Assembly (NCBI GenBank): GCA_013420905.1
Contig: JAAXNY010000004.1
Coordinates: 3,348,001 to 3,412,000 of the forward strand
Reading direction: 5' to 3'
DNA from: Collybia mongolica
Taxonomy: Eukaryota; Basidiomycota; Agaricomycetes; Agaricales; Clitocybaceae
DNA length: 64,000 nt
Positions 26,736 through 36,940 of this stretch are shown here, piece by piece. The notes under the pieces were generated by a model that was not told the DNA's origin, ran no database searches, and saw only the letters and a list, made by a program, of their open reading frames with translations. Each line of letters opens with the position of its first letter. Position 1 is the first letter of the stretch. The translations under genes and the position numbers were made by a program.

Positions 26736-27988
26736 GATTTTGGAAAGGAGGGCCGCTCTTAGAAGTAGGTCCTCTCCAGTCCGCCACGAGAAACATCATT
26801 TGTACCTGTCGTGAGATCCTGCGCTAATTCCGTGAACTTGTCATATGCTGATCATACCGGGGGATATATCAGCCGGTCTTCAGGCTGCTTCAGGTCACCA
26901 AGCATTGCTTATCGATCATTGAGTGACCATCTGCGGTCATAAACCAACGTATGACAAATGGATATATGATATATGTGTTAGGATTGACCGATTGTAATGG
27001 CAGTCCTCCGAGTTCGTAAAGCGAAAGCTCCCAAATTGACCAGTGAAAATATGTCTCGGCGTTCATGCTGAGAGAAACCAGAGAGTCCCAAATAAAGTTG
27101 ACAAGAGAGATATCACCGATAAATTTAAATAAGCGTCTTGTCTCGGACGCCATTATTGGTTTGGTTGCTAACACAGCTTTAAAATAGATGACGTGCGAAA
27201 TTTATTCCCCGAGAAGTCCGCAAAGGTGCGCCGCCTGTATCAGCCAAGAAGGGACATCGGCACGATCATTGATCAAAACAGGTGCCTCTGCCTCAAAGTC
27301 GGGATGGGCAGGACCCCTGAAAATACACCGATGCTGCCCTGATAATTCCCGATTTCTTTCTCGACTCATATTCGGACTGATTTTGGGCGAATTTGGACAA
27401 TTTTGATTTCGGATTTGAGACGGCCTCGAAAAAGGATATGTTTTATCCGGATTTTTTACATGGCCTCTGAAAAAATCATCAAAAAGTTACAGAAATCACA
27501 ATGTTCCTCACGTTGCTCTAGTACTGTCCCAACATCGTTATCTAACTTTCTGCCTCCTGGATGGCTTTACGAGCACCGAGCGCCTTAATTGTTACTTGAA
27601 TCGCCGGTAGTTTATGTTTCAGTTGGTTGAACCGAGGTGCACAAAATCTGTCCGGATCCTCACCTGGCATGCCAAACTGAGGCACCACAGCATCCGGATG
27701 CGAGGACTGGCTTTCTGCCACAATATTTGCAAGTTCTATCCGGTTTCCTTCAAAGCAGACATGGCATCTGACAAAATTTTGCTTTTATCTTGAAACGGCA
27801 TTATAGGGTATTTTCAGGGGACCTGGTGGACGCTCAAATATTAAACCATCCACAAGAGGGGCTGGGTAAATCTGAGGGCTTCGATTTGGTAAGTACGGAT
27901 GATAGCAACATATTGTAGATAGTTATATATGAGCGCATCCAAATTGTGAAGGCAGTTAAAACTCTCGGAACTTCGACTGAGCAGCTCA
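26736..27988. other. 1.25 kb AT-rich region without a recognisable gene
   Basis: Upstream region of the P450 and 3' flank of the FKBP gene. A 94-codon reverse frame at 26890-27174 shows no family signal. The part near 27340-27480 is full of short repeated words such as GATTTC and GGATTT but has no terminal repeats or transposase-like frame. Confidence 0.45.
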
Positions 27989-29442
27989 TCACTTGATCTC
28001 CATGAGTTTGCATTCTGAACACATTTGGTCAGTCGAGGTGTACTTGGTAGGGGCTTATAGACTGACCAAAAATGAGAGTGGCATTTTTTGGGATACCATC
28101 AGTACCTTTTTTACCGTATGCCATATTCGGAGGGAGTGTGAGTTTCCGCTCTCCACCGACCTGCATTCCAACAATTCCTTCATCCCAGCCTAGCAGGTGA
28201 TACATGAAACGAGTGTGTGGAGAACGAAAAGCTGGACACACCTTTGATAACTTCTCCCTTGCCCAGGTGGAAGGTGAACTACAGGTCAACAACTCAGAAA
28301 TCACACCAAGTCAGGCCTGAATATGTATCTCACAGGTTTGCCTTTCACATTCTGGTCGAATATTTTGCCGTTCTGTAGCTTTCCAATATATCGCATACGA
28401 ATGGTATTGCCCTTCTTCGCCATAGGCCCAGTACCAATTTTGGAGTCCAGAATTTTGATTCCCCCAACAATTTCCCTCTCAACAGCTTTTGAAGTTTTTT
28501 GGGAAGCAGCTTCTGCCTTGCCTTTCTTTTCCTTTTTCTCTTCGGGAGCAGCAACAGGATTGCCGTCTTCGCCCTTCTGCTTTTTCTTCTTTTCAGGCTT
28601 CGATGGGGGTGTGGGTTTCTCAGCATCAGAGTCTCGCGCGCGCTTTAGGCTCTTGGAAGGCTCATCGTGCACTTCTTCAAAGCGGCTACTCATGAAGCAA
28701 CCATTAACACTTGTGATACAACAATCCCTTTGACTGCATACCTGGCATCACTATCGAGCTCATCAGGGTTCATTTCAACGTCAGAACTGACTTCACGAAG
28801 ATCATACGCGTCCTCTGATTCATCGTCTGAGTCCATGTCGAAGGGGGGTGGGTTGTTGATGTTTTGCTCTGTGGTATAAACTTGTAAGTGACCAAAACGC
28901 GCTATATCTCCCAAACAGACCGATGTAGTTTCCAGTCAAGTATATTGTGCTAGAATAGAACTTGTAAACAGAGCAGAAGCATCGCAACAGGAAATGCACA
29001 ATACTTTTTACCAAGAACCTCGAATAGATACTCTTCCTCCCCATGGAGGACAATATCAGTTACAGATTGCTCGATCTGAAAAAAAGATATTTAATGATAT
29101 GTGCTCGAAGTGGAAAATGTATTTATTCAATCCACCTTCCCAGGTGTCAACGAACAAATAATTGTTTCTGACGGTCCGGAACTAGTGGCATTTTCATCGT
29201 CGTCATCATCTTCGTCATCGGATTCGAGCTGAGTTGGAGGTTGGAACGTGAGCTTCACGGTTGTGCGTCCAGACGCGTCTTTGAGTTCATGACCGAGAGC
29301 GACGTTCGTAATTTTGAGGTCAGCCTGTGGTTCGAACCCCACAGGCTTTCCAGGTTCTAGAACAAGACTCCTATATTTCTATGAGTATCGTACCATGGAT
29401 TTGGACGCGTCAACCGTACCAAAGACCGATTGCCACTGCCAT
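27989..29442 (-). CDS. FPR4: Nucleolar FKBP-type prolyl isomerase (Fpr3/Fpr4 family)
   Basis: Exons 29442-29420, 29370-29136, 29075-29005, 28949-28921, 28868-28742, 28685-28334, 28278-28242, 28189-28067, 28014-27989 (340 residues). The N-terminal nucleoplasmin-like domain reads [14 protein letters not shown], ends with a IYLTGNYI strand and has two acidic tracts ([21 protein letters not shown]). A lysine-rich middle ([20 protein letters not shown]) leads to a complete FKBP domain: [50 protein letters not shown], ending LMEIK. Yeast Fpr3/4 act on histones and nucleolar chromatin. It shares a 115-base divergent promoter with ARPC4. Nine exons, all phases consistent. Confidence 0.94.
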
Positions 29443-29557
29443 TTGTGATGATGAAGGCCAAAGTTGGACGAAAACTTCATCCTTCAGTGTTTGTGTTTGT
29501 TATTCAATCTCCGTTTCAAACTGATCTTGGTCCCCGAATTCATTGAGCAGTGACACA
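29443..29557. promoter_or_regulatory. Bidirectional promoter, FKBP and ARPC4
   Basis: Only 115 bases separate the two start codons, which point away from each other. Both transcripts must start within this stretch or inside the neighbour's leader. No clear TATA box is present. Confidence 0.6.
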
Positions 29558-30381
29558 ATGGTGAGTCGCCCACTCGATCGACTCCCATCTTATATTGATG
29601 CACGATAAAGTCCAATGTACTAAGGCCATATCTAGCTGCGGTGAGATCAACTCTAACCGCTGCCTTGACGTTGGAGAACTTCGCATCCCAGGTAAGCAGG
29701 CGGTGAATGAAGGCAATGTAGGACCTAACGTGTTCAAAGGTCGTAGAACGGCACAATAAACCTGAAGTTGAGGCAGGGTAACATACAGAACCTTCAAACT
29801 CATCACTACTCTCGATTGACTGATTGACCATAGGGGATCGAAAGAAGTCCTTTTGAATCCATTGACGATATCAAGAAACGAGAACGAGCGTGTCCTTATC
29901 GAACCTTCGGTTAACTCGATCAGACTCAGCATCAAAATCAAGCAGGCGGATGAAATCGAACGTATCCTATGTCACCAGTTCACGCGATTTATGATGCAGA
30001 GGGCAGAAAGCTTCATCGTGCTGCGGAGGAAACCAGTTCAGGTAAGTGTCTTGCATCATTCATTCAGTTCACGCCTCCTACCGTTTCCCAGGGATACGAC
30101 ATATCTTTCCTGATCACTAATACCCACACGGAAACGATGTTGAAGCATAAAATTGTGGATTTTATCATCCAGTATGTGCTTGTCATGATAATTCCTTGGC
30201 TGGTTGCCCATCATTGCTTCTAGATTTATGGAGGAAGTTGATCGAGAAATTAGCGAGATGAAGCTTAGCCTTAATGCTCGGGCACGCATTGTTGCTGAAT
30301 CTTATCTTACTGCTGTAAGGAACCTCTTTCACCTCGTTCCATCTAGATCTGATGTCGCTTACATGGCAGTTCAATACATAA
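29558..30381 (+). CDS. ARC19: Arp2/3 complex subunit 4 (ARPC4, p20)
   Basis: Core subunit of the actin-branching Arp2/3 complex at cortical actin patches. Exons 29558-29560, 29611-29691, 29740-29777, 29834-30041, 30092-30171, 30224-30314, 30370-30381 (170 residues; family length 168-170). Clear blocks: [91 protein letters not shown] and [19 protein letters not shown]. The coding part of exon 1 is the ATG alone, and exon 7 encodes only the last three residues and stop; both are required to keep the conserved ends in phase. Confidence 0.95.
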
Positions 30382-30588
30382 ATTGTGATTCACGCCAGCG
30401 CTTTTCAAGATTGTTCGACGTCCTCTTCTGGACTTTGTGTACACTAAGACAAGTCAGGTTATTCTGTCGCCACGCGACCAAATTTGATAAAATGTTACCT
30501 TAACAAAAGCGTCAAGTTCAATAAATTCTCGGAGGGTTTTATCACCAACCCAGAAACGTAATTCAAAAACAATATTACAACCATCCGT

Positions 30589-31194
30589 CTAGATACGAGC
30601 AAACATTGATTTTTCCAACCTGATTTTCGCATAACTTGTCCATTCCCCCTCTAAAAGGCTGTAACTCCTGACATCCCGGTACCTTCCCTCGCCCTCTTTC
30701 CAGGCTTCTCTCCTCTTGCCCTCCAACTTGGCGCCCAGTACGTTTTCCAGCCAGGACCGCATTGGCAAATTGTCCTCGGACGTCTCGAAGGTCCCCCTGT
30801 GTAATTTCCTATCCTCGAAGGCATATTTTAGCACTGTGTAAAGTGCTTCCGTGGCGAATCCTCCGCGTTGCAGATCTGGGGAGATAAGAATTCCAACCTC
30901 GAATGACTCATGCGCTGAATCCACATTGAATATACCCGTCATTCCTGCAAAGGTAGTAGTCCCATCTGTGTTCACCACGTGGGCGTGAAAATCAACAATC
31001 TCTGGCTTCTCCGCTCGTTCCTCTCGTCGGTTACGCATATCCTCAGCCGTCACTTTGTCAGGAAGGAATCGTAGGTATTGGAGTGACACTGGATGTGCCC
31101 GAACTGCAGCAGTTGCTTCATCATCTTTGGGGTTTGGGGGTGCGAGACGTATTCGACCGGTAGGAGAATTTAGGATGGTGGTATGCTGAGGCAT
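30589..31194 (-). CDS. GNAT acetyltransferase, RimJ/RimL type
   Basis: One exon, 201 residues. N-acetyltransferase fold: GRIRLAPPNPKDDEATAAVR at the start, AGMTGIFNVDSAHESFEVGI for strands 4-5, and the acetyl-CoA loop DLQRGGFATEALYTVLKYAF (Q/RxxGxA type). HRGTFETSEDNLPMRSWLEN follows, with the Asn usual for this subfamily. The acceptor (protein N-terminus, amine or small molecule) cannot be judged. An in-frame GTG upstream is not used; the ATG giving MPQHTTIL is the natural start. It lies back to back with DUO1, 222 bases apart. Confidence 0.88.
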   Translation of the reverse strand: MPQHTTILNSPTGRIRLAPPNPKDDEATAAVRAHPVSLQYLRFLPDKVTAEDMRNRREERAEKPEIVDFHAHVVNTDGTTTFAGMTGIFNVDSAHESFEVGILISPDLQRGGFATEALYTVLKYAFEDRKLHRGTFETSEDNLPMRSWLENVLGAKLEGKRREAWKEGEGRYRDVRSYSLLEGEWTSYAKIRLEKSMFARI

Positions 31195-31416
31195 GAGTCG
31201 GAGGTTCACTCGGCACTGATCGTGATATGATCGATTTAAAATAGAGTCAAAACTGCCCTATTTAGTTCCGTATGCGTCTGCTTGTCTGCAGAGTGGAGAG
31301 ACAACATTCCTGACCAAAAGCCAATGCACACTTATATCTAACGCTGTGGTCAAGTGTTGCAACTGGTTACTGTAGTTTTTTTATCTACAGTCAAACCTCA
31401 GTCTATTTCCTGTGAA

Positions 31417-32506
31417 ATGTTCTCTCCGGACTCTTCAGATATCGTGTTCCCAGAGAGCGGATCGAGGTTGCTATCGGAATCACCCATTCTATTATCCTCC
31501 CACACAGGACCAGGCGGGAACGACTTATCCATATCTGAATTATCCTTACCAGACCGTACAGCTGATTTCGACCAACCATTTACTCTCTTGGCTCCCTCGC
31601 AGGACCCGACAACGCCGACGCGAAGCGATTCCCATGACGGTCACGATCCTGATGAGGCTGAGTTCGAGGATGATAGCAAAGACCATGTCGATGATGTCGA
31701 ACGTTCGGAACAGGAGAGACGCCTCGCAGCTAAAGCGCGCGAGGAGAAACTCCAGAGCGATGTCTTTGTTTTGAGAAAATTAAACGCTTCCTTCGCCGCG
31801 TTTAACGAAGCACTGCAGGATACCAGATCGGCCAACCAAGTGCGTATGCCGCGATCCTTTCAGTTTAACAATAAGGATTCACATAGACTGTAGCGAGTCG
31901 CCATGCAATTGGAGCAAACAGACGCGTTATTGAACAAATACATTAATATACTCTCCACGTCTGAGGATTTTGCTCGGTTGATATTGGACGATCAATGGCA
32001 GGGCGCTGAAGAGGTGAGTAAAACTATCATATCAGTTTGGCTTGATTTATCTTGCTTTCAAGGACGAGGAGATTCTTAAACGGGAACGAGTGACTCAATT
32101 AGAGAAGGAGCATCGAGAAGCTGAGGAGCGAGTCCTTGCCGCACAGCGTGAACGAGAACAACGCGAAAGGGAGGAGCGAGAAAGAATGGAGCAAGAGAGA
32201 GATCTTATTGAACGAGAAAAAAAAGAGAGAGTGGTCACCCGTGGAGGTGTACGAGGTGTACGCGGTACCCGTGCTTCCATGCGGGGCATACGGGGCATTA
32301 CAAGAACAGGTATAGTCGGCCCCTTGTCAAGGAAAATCAGGGAGAACTTAGTGCTCCTTGTAGCCCCGGCTGGAACAGCCATAGGCCGCGCAAATCATTC
32401 TCAGGCAAATTCCAGTGGAATTCCTTCCAAACTACCTACCGCGACTGCAGGAGTTCGATCGTCTACAACAGGACTATCGACACGAGCCCCATCTAAACGA
32501 ACATGA
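31417..32506 (+). CDS. DUO1: DASH/Dam1 complex subunit Duo1
   Basis: Kinetochore-microtubule coupling subunit of the fungal DASH ring. Exons 31417-31839, 31894-32013, 32063-32506 (328 residues as read). The family core sits across the first intron: FVLRKLNASFAAFNEALQDT, RVAMQLEQTDALLNKYINIL and SEDFARLILDDQWQGAEED. It is followed by a charged coiled coil (REREQREREERERMEQERDL) and an Arg/Gly-rich tail (RGGVRGVRGTRASMRGIRG). The stretch 32310-32363 begins GT, ends AG, is 54 bases long and has no in-frame stop, so it could be a spliced or retained intron; removal would give 310 residues. Confidence 0.9.
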
Positions 32507-32984
32507 GCTATCCCTGCGTTTGTTTCATGAATTTATTAGGCTCTGGCAGGCAATCACTTATCCCTGCAAGGATCTTCAGATGGTCCACTGTTACAAATAC
32601 CGCCGCTTCCACACGAAGCAAACAGAGAGCTTCACATTCACAGATAGGACATGTGATGCTTCGTATATCGTTTGATGAATTGCTCGCGATGCATGTCCAG
32701 AGTGCGATAAGTGGTCTGGTGAGGCTGAAATAACATAGATATCTATACTGACGTGGTCTTGTCCATGTGTCATTGTTGCAGAGTGTAATGATGTCCAGAT
32801 CGTATAGGTCATCAGTCGAGTACATGTTTTAATCCAATAAAGGCTGGATTACATTACCAGAGCGTACCCGTCCGGAACGGTTCCAAGGTTAGGCTTTGAT
32901 AGTGAACCAGACTTCAATTTCCAGAATCCCCGGATATTGAAGCAGATTCAAATTTCGTTACAGTTATAACGGCAAGGTAGCATT
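32507..32984. other. DUO1 3' flank, no gene seen
   Basis: About 480 bases with short overlapping frames on both strands and no conserved motif. It lies between DUO1 and the GPI-protein remnant. Confidence 0.45.
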
Positions 32985-33421
32985 CTACCCACAAACTACA
33001 CAGTAATCGTCTCCGGGATCTATGCCTGGTACGGTGACGTTCACCGCACCAGAATAGATGTCGTAATTGTCTGCAAGAATGACTAAGTGGGGTTGGTGCT
33101 CGGTGTGTGGGACTTCGGGCTGGAACCGTACTATTCAACAAGGTGCGAGCGCCTTTTCTAAGCGTGACCTTGCCAGATGGATTTGTGATCTTAATGTGAG
33201 GAGTTGGTTCAGTAATTTTCCTGCTTCTCAAATGAAGCCTATGGCTTTGGTGAGGAGTGGGGGTTGACCGGGTAAATTTTCCAGACGTTATGTTCATTCG
33301 GCGTGACAACAAAGGGCGCGTAGACATCCCGTGTGGCGATGCGCGAGCTGCTTTGACAGTATACATGACCAGTAGAGGCAGTGCGAAGGGTAAATTCGTG
33401 AAATACGGCTGTGAATTTCAT
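32985..33421 (-). pseudogene. Remnant of a Ser/Thr-rich GPI-anchored (Kre9/Knh1-type) cell-wall protein
   Basis: Pieces of one protein family lie in order on the reverse strand. First is the mature N-terminus RDVYAPFVVTPNEHNVWK, then PHIKITNPSGKVTLRKG, then LVILADNYDIYSGAVNVTVP and GIDPGDDYCVV before a stop. Mushroom secreted proteins of this kind have the same order, but with a segment after VWK (containing the W-D-T strand) that is absent here. No standard signal peptide is in frame, no donor/acceptor pair restores the frame after VWK, and the C-terminal FGDSGN block appears only in another frame downstream. I read this as a decayed gene; a divergent working gene with unusual splicing is still possible. 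Confidence 0.45.
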
Positions 33422-33872
33422 GTTGAACGTTGTATTGCGTATTCGATTAGATGCGACCAGCTATTTATACCCTTAGCATAGGATATGCTGAAATATCCAC
33501 ATCAAGAGTAACCGCGGGTAACGATGATCGTGTCCTATTCGCAAGGGATTTAATGGTCCTTTTGACGATGAGTCGTAACGGTAGTCATTTGAATCACACT
33601 GTTGCGCCGGACGTCGCCCTCCTCAGCATCTCCACCTATGTTGTGCAAAGGAGTCCATATTCTCGCGCGCATTTTCTAGAATGCCACCAGGAGCAAGGGT
33701 CGTTGATGCAATTCTGGGTGAGGGAAACCCAATTTTTGAGAGGCTCTGACTGGCGGTCGAGCAAAGAAAGGCAAAAAACCAAATAGTACGTGAGCTTGAA
33801 ATGACGTCACAGGGGCGTGACATTTACCGTCACAAGATTTTCTGATTTTTATTTCAGCTTGCTACATACAAC
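33422..33872. other. Upstream region of DBP10
   Basis: 450 bases. A forward frame at 33451-33786 (111 codons) has no recognised motif. A CRE octamer lies at 33802-33809. Confidence 0.45.
33802..33809. promoter_or_regulatory. TGACGTCA (CRE/ATF-type) octamer before DBP10
   Basis: A perfect palindromic CRE lies 63 bases upstream of the DBP10 start; a CGTGACA and a CGTCACA follow within 30 bases. The position is right for a bZIP site in a compact fungal promoter; function is inferred. Confidence 0.4.
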
Positions 33873-36800
33873 ATGTTTTCTCAGAAACGCAAGCGCTCAG
33901 GCAATGTAGACGACGATCACTACTCTGAAGTATCGGCCTCGTTTGAACAGCCGCAATCTGACCACGAAGTTGATATATCTTCGGCTCTAACTGGGAAAAA
34001 AGCGAAGTTGGCACGGAACGCGGAGGAGAGCGATGATAATTTCAACGAGTTTCTTCAGGAGTCTATCGCAAGGCGAGATATAAAAGGGGGGACGGAAATT
34101 GTTAAAAAAGCGAAAGGGAAGGGGAAGATTATAAAAGGTGAATTAGGTGGAGGGAGTTTTCAGAGCATGGGTAAATGGTTACTATACGATTATCTCCTTG
34201 GTATCTTAACTAAAAAAAAATACACCAGGCCTGCATCCCGCCCTACTACGTTCTTTGACCCTCCAAGGGTACAGGATACCTACTCCGATCCAGAGACTCT
34301 CAATACCCGCATTGCTTGCGAACCCCCCCCGCGATCTAGTCGGTATGGCGCGGACTGGATCTGGAAAATCACTAGCGTATATGGTCCCTCTAGTCCAAAG
34401 ACTTGGCGGCCGCCATGCAACAACATTTGGTGCGAGAGCCCTGATCTTGCTCCCAACGAGAGAATTAGCTCTTCAGGTTTTGAAAGTCGGGAAGGAGTTG
34501 GCTCGCGGTTGGCATTCAAGTCATGGAGATCATGCTGGTGATAAAGAAGGCGAGGATACGAAGAAGGGTCAGAGTTTGAGATGGGGTCTCGTCGTTGGTG
34601 GTGAAGGGTTGGACGAGCAATTTGAGATGGTCACAAATAATCCTGACATGTATGTTGAATATTCATTCTACGCTATCAAAGCTGATATTTCAAATTCAGT
34701 ATTATCGCAACCCCCGGTCGTTTGCTCCATTTAATTGTCGAGATGAATATGGACCTCAAGTCTGTCCAATACGTTGTTTTCGACGAAGCCGATCGTCTAT
34801 TCGAAATGGGCTTTGAAGTTGCCCTCAACGAAATTCTTAACCGACTTCCGACCTCTCGGCAGACCCTTCTGTTCTCTGCCACGCTACCAAAGTCTCTCGT
34901 AGAGTTTGCCAAAGCTGGTTTGCAGGACCCACGGCTCGTCCGACTCGATGCTGAGAGCAAGATTAGTTCTGATCTCAAAATGGCCTTTTTCTCGGTCAAA
35001 CAAGTCGAGAAAGAAGCCTGTCTTATGAGCCTCCTTCGAGATGTCATTCAAGTGCCTTTTGGGAGCTTGCATACCGAAGTTAACGAAGATGCTCCAAGGG
35101 AAAAACGGAGAGAAAAATTCAGACATCCTGAACAATTTACAGCCCCTCATCAAACTCTCATCTTCGTTGCCACGAAACACCACGTTGAATATATCATGAC
35201 CTTATTGACCACTGCCGGTTATGCGGTTTCCCATATCTATGGATCGCTTGATCAAGCAGCGCGCACTTTTCAAATGGACCAGTTCCGCCGGGGTATAACC
35301 AGTATTCTTGTCGTCACTGATGTTGCTGCGCGAGGTATTGATATTCCCGTTCTCGAAAACGTCATCAATTATGACTTCCCTCAGGGAGCTAGGGTGTTTG
35401 TCCATCGAGTGGGACGAACTGCCAGAGCAGGACGGCAGGGCTGGGCGTGGTCTTTTGTGACAAACTCAGAATTACCTTATCTCCTCGACCTACAACTATT
35501 TTTGGGCCGTCCTCTCAAGAACGATGCTTTAGAAGCAGGTGACCAAGTTTACACAGAGTCACTTATCCTTGGAACATTTGAACGCAGCAAGATCGACGAG
35601 GACGTCGAATATCTTCGTTCATTGGAAGACGCCAACCATTCTCTGCCCACTCTGAGAGACGTCATGAAGAGAGGACATACAATGTATGAGCGAAGTAAGG
35701 GGAAAGCCAGTGCACCCAGTTACAAGCGGGCAAAGGAGATGACTAAAGATCCCAAGTGGCTGTTGGCTGGGTCAGATTCGGGAGTCCATCCTGTACTTCT
35801 GCGGGGATCAGATGGACAGCAAAAGAGGTTATTGGAGGAAGCCAGAAAGGCACTTCTGCGCACAGTCAACTCCTTCAAACCCTCTGAAACAGTGTTTGAA
35901 GTTGGGACCAGGGGCAACACAACAAATGCAGCATTAATGAGGGAACGAAGGAAGGCCCTCAATAGGTCAGCCCAGAGGGCACTAGCAACTACCTCCACTG
36001 CCGTGGAAGATGAACAAGAGGAAATGATTCCATCTGATGGGGTTGAAATGGCTGATGAAGATGACATTGCTGTATGCTCATATACCTCCCTTAGTGCCGT
36101 ATGACCTAACAGTGATCTAGGCCGTGTTCGACACAACAAACAAAAAGGGTTACCGTGATTCGGAATTCTACATGTCCCATTATCAGAAAGACAAGGCTGC
36201 TGAAAAAGGGTATGTTTGCGACATATCTGGAAGCTTGATTCAATTGAGATGTTGTTATAGATATTCCCTTACAGACGGTGCCACGTTCGCACAACAAGCA
36301 CAAGGCGCAAGTTTCGATCTCACAGGGGATGAGGGTGCGGCAGCCGATCGAAAGCGTAAGCAGCTGAGCTGGGACAAGAAAAAGAAGCGATTTGTGCAAG
36401 GAGGAGGCGCTGGTGCGGATAATGTCAAGCTTGTGAAGACAGAAAGCGGTACCAAGCTACCAGCAACATATCGGAGTGGACGTTTCGATGAATGGAAAGC
36501 AAAGACCAGGGTCAGTCTACCGAAGATTGGTGAGGCGGAAAATGAAGGAACTGGTGGAAGGACCGGTGGCCCTGGTGGACAAAGGTACAAACATAACAAG
36601 GTGGTTGCACCGAAGCCTCTCGACAAGCTCCACACGAGCTATGATCGCAAAATGCGGCAAAACAAAAAACGAGAAGAAGGCAGCGGGGAGTCGTCGAAGC
36701 CTCCAGCGGCCACTGGAAGAAAACCGGTTCCTAAAAGCCGATATGGGGGGAAAACATTCGGAAGAGTTAAAACAGAGCTCAAAACTACCGAACAGATTCG

Positions 36801-36879
36801 AAAAGGGAGGAAGCAGATGGAGAACAAAAGAGCGAAGAATGCTCGACCAAGTCGTGGAGGCAAGAAAGGCAGACGGTAA
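33873..36879 (+). CDS. DBP10: ATP-dependent RNA helicase Dbp10 (DDX54)
   Basis: Nucleolar DEAD-box helicase for 60S subunit assembly. Exons 33873-34170, 34229-34649, 34700-36071, 36121-36209, 36261-36879 (932 residues). Q-motif region YRIPTPIQRLSIPAL, motif I MARTGSGKSLAYM (GSGKS), LLPTRELALQV, IIATPGRL, DEAD in VVFDEADRLFEMGF, SAT in LLFSATLPKS. The second domain has TSILVVTDVAARGIDIPVLE and FVHRVGRTARAGR. The Dbp10-specific C-terminal part has DEEFYMSHY-like SEFYMSHYQKDKAAEKGYSL and LTGDEGAAADRKRKQLSWDK, and ends in a basic, Gly-rich nucleolar tail (RPSRGGKKGRR). Convergent with the TGT gene, 61 bases apart. Confidence 0.96.
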
Positions 36880-36940
36880 CGTTGCTCTCCAATCGGGAAT
36901 CCATGTTTACAACTGTAACCTATCGTGCCATGCGGTGTCA

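Noticed and set aside
26890..27174. A 94-codon reverse frame as an extra N-terminal exon of the P450.
   Set aside because: The P450 already has its membrane anchor and start at 26735, and no donor/acceptor pair links the two segments in frame.
27340..27480. AT-rich sequence with repeated GATTTC/GGATTT words as a possible transposon end.
   Set aside because: No inverted or direct terminal repeats, target-site duplication or transposase-like frame could be found.
29322..29347. A tRNA T-arm-like hairpin (AGCCTGTGG-TTCGAACC-CCACAGGCT) suggesting a tRNA gene.
   Set aside because: It lies inside FKBP exon 2 and codes for the conserved nucleoplasmin-like domain ([11 protein letters not shown]). 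No acceptor stem, D-arm or anticodon arm surrounds it.
33682..33790. A short forward peptide starting MPPGARVVDAILGEGNPIFE as the first exon of DBP10.
   Set aside because: It runs into a stop after 22 codons and no splice joins it in frame to the DBP10 start, which has a normal N-terminus of its own.
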